A DNA stretch of 7,794 nt from positions 1 through 7,794 of the forward strand of contig JAHDIA010000274.1 in the NCBI GenBank assembly GCA_020631035.1, read 5' to 3'. This DNA is from Chitinophagales bacterium (GTDB lineage Bacteria; Bacteroidota; Bacteroidia; Chitinophagales; UBA2359). The notes under the pieces are model-generated. The model was not told where the DNA came from, did not search any database, and saw only the letters and a list, made by a program, of their open reading frames with translations. The position numbers and the translations under genes were made by a program. Below, one piece after another: positions 1 to 6,113 of this stretch (positions within the stretch are counted from its first letter, which is position 1; every line of letters starts with the position of its first letter).

Positions 1-26
1 CCTTATGAAACGACATCATAACATAT

Positions 27-100
27 CCTGCCGTAGCTCAGTTGGTTAGAGCGCCTGACTGTGGATCAGGAGGCCATAGGTTCGAATCCCATCGGCAGGA
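27..100 (+). tRNA. tRNA-His (anticodon GTG), lacking encoded G-1 and with discriminator A73
   Basis: The cloverleaf can be folded by hand. The acceptor stem is 27-33 with 93-99, U8/A9 are 34-35, and the D stem is 36-39 with 49-52. The anticodon stem is 54-58 with 66-70, the anticodon GTG is 61-63, and the T arm is 76-80 with 88-92 and a TTCGAAT loop. Position 1 is C27, paired with G99. Position -1 is T26, not G, and the discriminator is A100, not C. T26 and A100 could pair and extend the stem to 8 bp. No CCA is encoded (CAG follows). One T-stem pair (78/90, positions 51-63) is an A-C mismatch. A terminator follows at once, and hisS lies downstream on the same strand. The identity as tRNA-His is clear; whether the mature 5' end starts at U-1 or C1 cannot be read from the sequence. 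Confidence 0.95.
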
Positions 101-103
101 CAG

Positions 104-138
104 AAAGCATTATTCTATTTTTAGGATAATGCTTTTTT
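104..138 (+). terminator. Rho-independent terminator after tRNA-His
   Basis: An inverted repeat pairs 104-116 with 123-135 (about 13 bp including one G-T wobble). It has a 6-base loop and ends in a run of six T, followed by further T-rich sequence. It starts four bases after the tRNA 3' end, so it most likely ends the tRNA transcript and separates it from hisS. Because the stem is AT-rich and the left flank is A-rich, it is a good but not ideal terminator. Confidence 0.8.
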
Positions 139-178
139 ATTTTTAGTCAATCCAATTTTTTTAACAAAACCACTTCCC

Positions 179-1753
179 ATGAGCAGTGAAAAACAAAGAG
201 GCATCGTCCCAAGAAAAGTCAAAGGTTTTAGAGACATTGACCCCAATTTAAATCAACTCAAACGCAAAATCATTGAGTCGGCTAGTAAAGTCTACCAATC
301 TTATGGTTTTGAACATTGGGATACGCCTGTATTAGAATATGCCGACTGTCTGGGGAAGTACATGCCTGATGAGGACACAGTAGACAAAGGCGTTTACTCT
401 TTTAACAATCCTGAAGAAGATCCCGTCTTTGCTGGCGATGGTTCGGAGCTAAGAGATGCCAACAACAATGTCATTATGGAAAACGCTTATCTCTCTTTGC
501 GTTATGACTTAACGGCTCCCCTTGCCCGTTTGTATTCGGAACAATTGTGGAAAAACTTTTTAAACAATCAAGTTGTCGAAGGCAAAACACCCATTTTGAG
601 ACGCTACCAATATGGTCCTGTATACCGTTACGAAATCAAACTGGCACCAGGTCGCTTTAGAGAATTTTGGCAACTCGATTTTGATTCTGTGGGAACAAAT
701 GACATTGCTTCTGATGCCGAGGTTGCCATGATTTTGTCAGATGCTTTAGAAGCCATCGGATTGAAACGCGATACTTATAGGGTAAAAATCAACAATAGAA
801 AATTACTTAAAGGTTTCTTGAGTTCTCTAGGAGTTGAAACAGAGGATCAAGAGCAAGCCATTTTAAGAGTAGTAGATAAGATGGATAAAATTGGTCTGCA
901 AGGAGTCGAGCAAGAATTAGGAGCTGGTCGCCAAGATAAAAAATCTGGTGCATATGTAAATGGACTCAATGTGGACTCTAATTTACAAACAGGTATTGTC
1001 GGATTTTTGGATAGATTCTCTCAAGGTATTGGTAGCCGTAAAGAAGTACTCAGCCAATTGAATATTGACAATCCATTGGCACAAGAAGGCTTAAAAGAAC
1101 TCCAACAAATGGACAGCATTCTGGAAACGCTTGGCTTTGATGAATCAAGGGTTATTTTTGAACCTACACTTATTCGTGGAATGGCCTATTATACAGGTCC
1201 TGTCTTTGAGGTAGAATCGCTACAAACTTTTAAAGACCACAAAGGAGCAACTCGTAAAGTTGGGTCAATTTGTGGTGGTGGTCGCTATGACGGCTTGGTC
1301 AAACAACTCTTGGGTATGTCGGTTCCTGCTACTGGAGCTTCTATTGGGGTAGACCGTTTGGCAGAATTGCTTATTCAAACCAAGCAAGTACCTGCTCAAG
1401 CAGAAGGTCCGATCTTCATTGGGTACCTAGATGATGATTTGATGATTGATTACCAGAAAATTGCTGGTGAATTGCGCAATAAAGGCGCCAATGTCGAAAT
1501 TTATTATGGTCCACGAAAAGGCTTTAGAGGCTTGAAAAAGCAATTGAGTTATGCCGATAAAAAGAATTGTCCTGTTGCCATTTTGTTGGGAGGTGACGAA
1601 GCAGCCAAGGGTGTGGTAACGGTTCGCAATTTAAAATTGGGCAAGGAATTGGCTAGTACCATTACGGATAAGAAAGAATGGAAAGAAAGGGTACAATCAG
1701 AAGTCAATAAGGATGATTTAATTGGATATGTTTTGGGGATCTTAAATGATTGA
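179..1753 (+). CDS. hisS: Histidyl-tRNA synthetase, long form resembling the alphaproteobacterial type
   Basis: This class II aminoacyl-tRNA synthetase charges tRNA-His with histidine in the cytoplasm. Motif 2 spans residues 141-170: RRYQYGPVYRYE, then a loop with PGRFREFWQLDFD. The two histidine-specific blocks are RGMAYYTG (333-340) and CGGGRYDGL (365-373). The C-terminal anticodon-binding domain starts near residue 410. At 524 residues it is longer than the ~420-450 usual in bacteria. The block LGKYMPDEDTVDKGVYSF near residue 58 and the PGRFREF loop (not PQKGRYR-QF/EF as in common bacterial enzymes) match what I remember of alphaproteobacterial HisRS. This is notable beside a tRNA-His lacking G-1. 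The start at 179 leaves a normal short basic N-terminus before KVKGFRD; no Shine-Dalgarno is visible, as is usual in Bacteroidota. Function is near certain; subtype is inferred from motifs. Confidence 0.97.
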   Translation: MSSEKQRGIVPRKVKGFRDIDPNLNQLKRKIIESASKVYQSYGFEHWDTPVLEYADCLGKYMPDEDTVDKGVYSFNNPEEDPVFAGDGSELRDANNNVIMENAYLSLRYDLTAPLARLYSEQLWKNFLNNQVVEGKTPILRRYQYGPVYRYEIKLAPGRFREFWQLDFDSVGTNDIASDAEVAMILSDALEAIGLKRDTYRVKINNRKLLKGFLSSLGVETEDQEQAILRVVDKMDKIGLQGVEQELGAGRQDKKSGAYVNGLNVDSNLQTGIVGFLDRFSQGIGSRKEVLSQLNIDNPLAQEGLKELQQMDSILETLGFDESRVIFEPTLIRGMAYYTGPVFEVESLQTFKDHKGATRKVGSICGGGRYDGLVKQLLGMSVPATGASIGVDRLAELLIQTKQVPAQAEGPIFIGYLDDDLMIDYQKIAGELRNKGANVEIYYGPRKGFRGLKKQLSYADKKNCPVAILLGGDEAAKGVVTVRNLKLGKELASTITDKKEWKERVQSEVNKDDLIGYVLGILND

Positions 1754-1773
1754 TTAATTTTATTTAATCGTTA

Positions 1774-1976
1774 TAGACGAAGGACTAAAAGAAGCGAAAT
1801 TACGCCGAAACGTCGGACCGCCGATAGTAGTGAATATGGTGGTATTACCATAGCGTTTTGTAGAGACAAGACATGCCTTGTCTGTACTACCGCCCAAGAT
1901 AGATAGTATAATACCACCATAGCAGCGGAAAGCGGGGAATCGCCATCGTTTGGGAAAATCAACGTTCCGTCCAAAT
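1774..1976. repeat. Nested palindromic spacer element, probably a dispersed MITE/REP-like repeat
   Basis: The hisS-lyase spacer contains an exact 13-bp inverted repeat (1835-1847 with 1909-1921, TATGGTGGTATTA). Between its arms lies a near-perfect 28-bp palindrome centred on CATG (1860-1887), with only two mismatched pairs. The left arm also forms a smaller hairpin with 1847-1852. The region is richer in GC than the surrounding spacer. The palindrome resembles the GTAGAGACA...TGTCTCTAC class of interspersed repeats I know from several bacterial genomes. Short minus-strand reading frames here have low-complexity, unconvincing translations and are best read as by-products of the repeat. The outer limits are approximate. 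Confidence 0.6.
1860..1887. repeat. 28-bp near-perfect palindrome centred on CATG
   Basis: GTAGAGACAAGACATG on the left reads back as CATGCCTTGTCTGTAC on the right. Twelve of fourteen pairs match; the exceptions are 1863/1884 and 1871/1876. It could form a hairpin or cruciform, but no T run follows, so it is not a typical intrinsic terminator. It lies inside the larger inverted repeat but is not exactly concentric with it (centre about 1873.5 versus 1878), which suggests one element inserted in another. Confidence 0.7.
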
Positions 1977-2039
1977 CTAATTAATGCTAAAAATAATTTC
2001 ACATTAATTCATTTACATTATTCCTAACCCCTTAATTAC

Positions 2040-4025
2040 ATGAGCGATCATAAAATTGTTGAATTAAAAGGTAAAGATTTAAGCCTTGAAGCCATTTTAA
2101 ACATTGCAGTTTACCAACACCAAGTACATTTTTCTAAAACGGCAGAAAGAAAGATCAAGGCTGATAGAAAAAAGTTGGAGAAGCAAATCAAAGAGCGACC
2201 TGATATTGCCATTTATGGAACGAACCGTTTGCATGGTGATTTGAAGAACAAGGAAGTTTCCATCAATTTGATCGCTGAGTATCAGAAAAAATATGTGGAT
2301 GTTCACAATTGTGGAACGGGTAAAGCTTTGCCTGTTGAAGTGGTTCGTGCGATGATGGTGATTCGTCTAAATTCGTTTGCGAAAGGAATGTCGGGAATGA
2401 AATGGGATACTTGTGAGTTTATGATTGAGATGCTCAACAAAGGGGTGACACCTTGGATATTGGAGGAAGGTTCTGTTGGGGCAAGTGGCGACCTGGTTCC
2501 TTTGGCTATGTTGGCAGCTGTAGTGATTGGTCATAAAGATGCTTATGCTTATTACGAAGGTAAAAAATACAGAGCACCTGCCGCTTTGAAAAAAGCAGGA
2601 CTCACAAAAGTGGAGCTAGGAGCAAAGGAGGCAATGGGCATTACCAATGGAGCCAATTTTATTGCTGCTTGGGGAGTATTGGCTTATCACAAAATAGATG
2701 TATTACTTAAAAATGCTTCCATCGTTGGGGCACTTTCTTTGGAAGCCATTCGGGGAGAACGCAATGCCTTTTTAGAAATCATCAATGAGCAGAGCAATCG
2801 CCATCCTGGCCAAATTCACATTGCGCAACAAATTCGCAAATTGACGGAAGGTTCCCAAAGAGCAAGTGTGGCGGCACAATTGGACTTTTTTGTGGATCGT
2901 GAAAAAGAGGCAAATAAAACAGACCAAGATGACAATGTATACAAAAATGCGCTTGATAAAATAATCGTAAAAAAAGCCAAATTGATTGAACATATTGAGT
3001 CGGATGAAATTTTGGCTCCACATAAAAAAGCAGGAATCAATATATTGGAAAAATTTGAAGAACATCTTCGTGGAGATCAATTAATTGAAGCTTTAAGTTG
3101 TATTCATAAGGATTTTAAAAATTGGCTAAAGAAAATTTGCAAAAAAGTTTATCCCAAAATAGATCCACTGTCTTCCCAATTTTTAAACTTACCCATTTTA
3201 CAAAAAATCTCTCCCCGTATCAATGATTTAATCAATGTATTTCCGCACAAAGAACGGGTACAAGATCGCTACAGTTTTAGATGTATGCCACACGTTCATG
3301 GTGCCGCTTATGAAGCTCTATTACATTTAAAAAACACCTTGACTACTGAGGTCAATTCTGCTACGGATAATCCTTTGTTTGATTTTAGTAAAAACGATCC
3401 TTTGACAGGTGGTGTTCGTTTTGCCAGTGGTGGAAATTTTCACGGTCAAGCTTTGGCAACGGTGATTGATTATGTCAAAATTGCTTTGACAAGCGTGGGT
3501 TTGGTTTCTGACAAACGTAGCTTTTCGATACTAGACCATCGTTTGAGTTATGGCTTGCCTAGCAACCTCGCTTATGATACCAGTAAAGCCGATGGTGGTT
3601 TGATGATTGCTCAATATGCAGGAGCTGCTAGGGCGGCTGAATCTAGGGTATTGTCTTCTCCCGCTTCTGTTACTTCTGTTTCGACTTCGGCTGGTCAGGA
3701 AGATTTTGTTTCTATGGGGAGCATTGGGGTTTTGCATCTTCACAAAATTATTGAGAACACCCAAAAATTGGTGGGTATAGAGTTGCTGTGTGCTTTACGT
3801 GCTTTGCAACTGACTTACACCAAATTACCTGCACATTTACAAGGCTTGGGCAAGGGCACTCAAGAGGTCTACAACTTTTTGTGTGACACAAGTCAATTGC
3901 CCAAGGACAAAAATAAGAATGATGATTTTTATTTAAAAGATCACTACTTGCGCTGGGATATGGAGAAGGCTATCGAGCTGGTGCAAAGTGGCATCTTGGT
4001 GGAGAAAGTGAGTGGGATTTTGTAG
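2040..4025 (+). CDS. MIO-type aromatic amino acid/histidine ammonia-lyase homologue with a ~120-residue internal insertion
   Basis: A member of the HAL/PAL/TAL family, which removes ammonia from an aromatic amino acid using a self-made MIO group. The MIO triad is A148-S149-G150. Counterparts of HutH catalytic residues are Y59 (Y53), H89 (H83), N203 (N195), Q408-Y411-R414 (Q277/Y280/R283), F467 (F329) and E554 (E414), with SGGNFHG and QEDFVSMG intact. The V88-H89 pair keeps His at the HAL position, which argues against a phenylalanine lyase; the exact substrate is open. Two features are odd. The Tyr loop reads YGTNRLHG, not YGxNTGFG. Numbering also jumps by about 123 residues between N203 and Q408, from a Lys/Glu-rich, probably helical block at about 273-400, giving 661 residues against ~510. 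An ATG opens the frame with no Shine-Dalgarno. Whether it is a degradative enzyme or a biosynthetic lyase/aminomutase cannot be told here. Confidence 0.9.
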   Translation: MSDHKIVELKGKDLSLEAILNIAVYQHQVHFSKTAERKIKADRKKLEKQIKERPDIAIYGTNRLHGDLKNKEVSINLIAEYQKKYVDVHNCGTGKALPVEVVRAMMVIRLNSFAKGMSGMKWDTCEFMIEMLNKGVTPWILEEGSVGASGDLVPLAMLAAVVIGHKDAYAYYEGKKYRAPAALKKAGLTKVELGAKEAMGITNGANFIAAWGVLAYHKIDVLLKNASIVGALSLEAIRGERNAFLEIINEQSNRHPGQIHIAQQIRKLTEGSQRASVAAQLDFFVDREKEANKTDQDDNVYKNALDKIIVKKAKLIEHIESDEILAPHKKAGINILEKFEEHLRGDQLIEALSCIHKDFKNWLKKICKKVYPKIDPLSSQFLNLPILQKISPRINDLINVFPHKERVQDRYSFRCMPHVHGAAYEALLHLKNTLTTEVNSATDNPLFDFSKNDPLTGGVRFASGGNFHGQALATVIDYVKIALTSVGLVSDKRSFSILDHRLSYGLPSNLAYDTSKADGGLMIAQYAGAARAAESRVLSSPASVTSVSTSAGQEDFVSMGSIGVLHLHKIIENTQKLVGIELLCALRALQLTYTKLPAHLQGLGKGTQEVYNFLCDTSQLPKDKNKNDDFYLKDHYLRWDMEKAIELVQSGILVEKVSGIL

Positions 4026-4036
4026 GAAGAAATTTG

Positions 4037-4044
4037 TACCTTTG
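4037..4044 (+). promoter_or_regulatory. Candidate Bacteroidota -7 promoter box (TACCTTTG) for the R-M genes
   Basis: The sequence matches the TAnnTTTG -7 element known from Bacteroidota sigma-70-type promoters. It lies just after the lyase stop codon and 27 bases before the preferred methyltransferase ATG. A TTTG at 4019-4022 is nearer than the usual ~19-21 base spacing, so the upstream element is not convincing. If real, it would let the R-M pair be transcribed on its own. Confidence 0.4.
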
Positions 4045-4071
4045 GGGAAAGAAACAAACAAATACAAGCGT

Positions 4072-5067
4072 ATGGACAAAATATACAAAACGATTGATTT
4101 ATTTGCTGGTATTGGTGGAATAAGATTAGCCTTTGAAGCAAATGGCTGTAAAACAGTTTTTTCTTCTGAATGGGACAAACATGCACAAAAAATGTATGAG
4201 GCTAATTTTGGTGAAATACCATATGGAGACATCAATGAAATTGCTCCTGAAGACATTCCTGACCATGACATCTTGTTAGGCGGCTTTCCTTGTCAAGCTT
4301 TTAGCATTGCAGGCAAGCAACTTGGATTTGCAGATACTAGAGGAACTTTATTCTTTAATATCGAAGCCATATTAGAGACGAAAAGACCTCAAGCTTTTTT
4401 ATTAGAAAATGTCAAACGTCTTACTACACATGATAAAGGTAGAACATTTGGGGTTATACTTGCCAAGTTAAAGAATTTAGGTTATACTGTTTATTACAAA
4501 GTACTTAACTCATTAGATTTTGGTATTCCTCAAAAACGAGAACGCATTTATATTGTCGGCTTTCAAGAGGCTATACATTTTAAATTTCCTAAGCCACTAG
4601 GCTATTATCAGCCACTTTCTGAATTTATTGACAAAGACGAAGATGTTCCAGAAAAATATTTTCTATCAGATAGATTAAAACAAAAAAGGCTTGACGCTGT
4701 AAAGGGGACACCTCCATTCCCTTCTATATGGCATGAAAATATCGGCGGAAATATTTCCGCTCTACCTTATTCTTGCGCTTTGAGGGCTGGAGGAAGCTAC
4801 AATTATTTAGTTGTTAATGGAGTAAGACGTTTAACAGCGAGAGAAATGTTAAGACTTCAAGGATTTCCTGAAAATTTTATTATCAATATTCCTTATTCAC
4901 ACGCCAGAAAAGTTGCAGGAAATTCAGTAACTGTACCTGTTGTCAAAGCTATAGCCCAAAATTTAATAGCTTCGCTAAATGAGAAAAAAGCAGCTTATAT
5001 TGAAGGAAAACAATTGACCTTATTAGAATCTGAACATGACTATAATAACAGCCAAGGAAGCAATTGA
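4072..5067 (+). CDS. Type II DNA (cytosine-5)-methyltransferase, probable HaeII-like specificity
   Basis: A full C5-cytosine methyltransferase that would methylate the host copy of its restriction site using S-adenosylmethionine. Motifs run in canonical order: DLFAGIGG (motif I, from residue 9), GGFPCQAFS with catalytic C74 (IV), ENV at 112-114 (VI), QKRERIYIVGF at 154-164 (VIII), RRLTAREMLRLQGFP (IX, from 252) and GNSV (X, 283-286). The target-recognition region lies between VIII and IX. I chose ATG 4072 (331 residues) because motif I then sits at the usual distance from the N-terminus. An in-frame GTG at 4012 would add 20 residues and overlap the lyase gene. The 3' end overlaps the endonuclease gene by 32 bases. 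Specificity is inferred only from the HaeII-like partner, which implies RGCGCY. Confidence 0.95.
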   Translation: MDKIYKTIDLFAGIGGIRLAFEANGCKTVFSSEWDKHAQKMYEANFGEIPYGDINEIAPEDIPDHDILLGGFPCQAFSIAGKQLGFADTRGTLFFNIEAILETKRPQAFLLENVKRLTTHDKGRTFGVILAKLKNLGYTVYYKVLNSLDFGIPQKRERIYIVGFQEAIHFKFPKPLGYYQPLSEFIDKDEDVPEKYFLSDRLKQKRLDAVKGTPPFPSIWHENIGGNISALPYSCALRAGGSYNYLVVNGVRRLTAREMLRLQGFPENFIINIPYSHARKVAGNSVTVPVVKAIAQNLIASLNEKKAAYIEGKQLTLLESEHDYNNSQGSN

Positions 5068-6094
5068 CAAAATCATCAAAAAAGCTAGAGTTCATCTTTA
5101 CAAACCCATTCAGATAGCTGAAATATTGTATAGAGATAGAACCCAAAAAGATATTGTCCTTAACGATTTAGCTACTTATAGAACTGCCTCTAGAAAATGG
5201 CGAGATATAATATGTCTACAATTTTTAGGTCGCACCAGCACATCTTCTGCTAGATACCAAGATGACCTGTTTAACAAAAATGCAATTCCGCCCAACATAC
5301 TTATTCTATTAGGTAAAGAAAACCGCAATAAAAATGGCATTGTTGAGGCATATATTTACCAATGTTTTTTAGAACGCTTTTCTCAACTATCTTCAGCTTT
5401 AAATTATTCTAAACAACATACAACTGAACACTTCAAATTAACAGAGTTTATCAATCTATTTTGGGAAGAACCAGGCTTGAAAAGAAGTATTGATAAAATT
5501 TATGAGATTGTAGTTTATTCCTTATTTTCAGCTATTATTGAAGCTCTTGAATTAAAAATTGAGGTTTCTTTTAATCCAAACCAAAAATCCATCTTAACAG
5601 AATTTGATGATTTTACCAAACAAATTATTGGCTTAGATTCTAATACTCCCTCCTTTTTAACTTCTGCTAAAATTTATAGAGTTGGCATCACAAATGCCGC
5701 TGATAGAGGTTTAGATATGTGGGCTAACTTTGGGCTAGCCATACAAATCAAACACTTGTCACTTAGCGAAGATCTTGCCTCTAATATTGTTAGTTCTATA
5801 ACTGCTGATAGAATTGTTATTGTATGTAAAAAAGCAGAAGAGAAGGTTATTACTTCTTTGCTCAATCAGTTAGGATGGAAATCAAGAATACAAGCCATTG
5901 TTACAGAAGATGATTTGATTCATTGGTATGAAAAAGCGATGAGAGGCAAACATAAAAAATTATTAGGAAATAAGATAATTAACAGCATCAACAACGAAAT
6001 CCAGCTAGAGTTCCCCGCAACAAAACATCAAGAATTTATGGAATTTTACCAACAAAGAAATTACCATAAGCTCTCTGACAATTTTTGGATTTAA
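5036..6094 (+). CDS. HaeII-family type II restriction endonuclease
   Basis: Predicted to cut unmethylated DNA, with the preceding methyltransferase protecting host sites. Its 352 residues, the start pattern ITAKEAIDKIIKKARVHLYKPIQIAEILY and the block VGITNAADRGLDMWANFG match my memory of the HaeII family (HaeII cuts RGCGCY). A likely PD-(D/E)XK-type active site is D227 followed by Q237-I-K239, with Gln in place of the usual acidic residue. No membrane segment or signal peptide is seen. ATG 5036 lies inside the 3' end of the methyltransferase gene in another frame, which fits translational coupling so that the methylase is made first. Base composition is low: 5581-5640 holds 17 G+C of 60, against 23 of 60 at 7081-7140 in the decarboxylase. 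Family assignment is from recall, not a search. Confidence 0.85.
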   Translation: MTIITAKEAIDKIIKKARVHLYKPIQIAEILYRDRTQKDIVLNDLATYRTASRKWRDIICLQFLGRTSTSSARYQDDLFNKNAIPPNILILLGKENRNKNGIVEAYIYQCFLERFSQLSSALNYSKQHTTEHFKLTEFINLFWEEPGLKRSIDKIYEIVVYSLFSAIIEALELKIEVSFNPNQKSILTEFDDFTKQIIGLDSNTPSFLTSAKIYRVGITNAADRGLDMWANFGLAIQIKHLSLSEDLASNIVSSITADRIVIVCKKAEEKVITSLLNQLGWKSRIQAIVTEDDLIHWYEKAMRGKHKKLLGNKIINSINNEIQLEFPATKHQEFMEFYQQRNYHKLSDNFWI

Positions 6095-6113
6095 TGATTA
6101 GAAAAAAGAAAAA

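Noticed and set aside
1752..1769. Hairpin GATTAA-TTTTAT-TTAATC at the hisS stop as a terminator
   Set aside because: Only six AT-rich base pairs and no T run follows; too weak to annotate.
1760..2002. Minus-strand reading frame of 80 residues covering the hisS-lyase spacer
   Set aside because: It coincides with the nested inverted repeats, has no recognisable domain or start context, and another minus-strand frame covers the same bases, so repeat structure explains it better.
2772..3080. Minus-strand frames of 74-102 residues inside the lyase gene
   Set aside because: They lie opposite a gene with a full set of family motifs and show no domain of their own; one covers the insertion block only because that stretch is AT-rich.
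4012..4071. 20-residue N-terminal extension of the methyltransferase from GTG 4012
   Set aside because: It overlaps the lyase coding end, lacks similarity to the family and would place motif I unusually far from the start.
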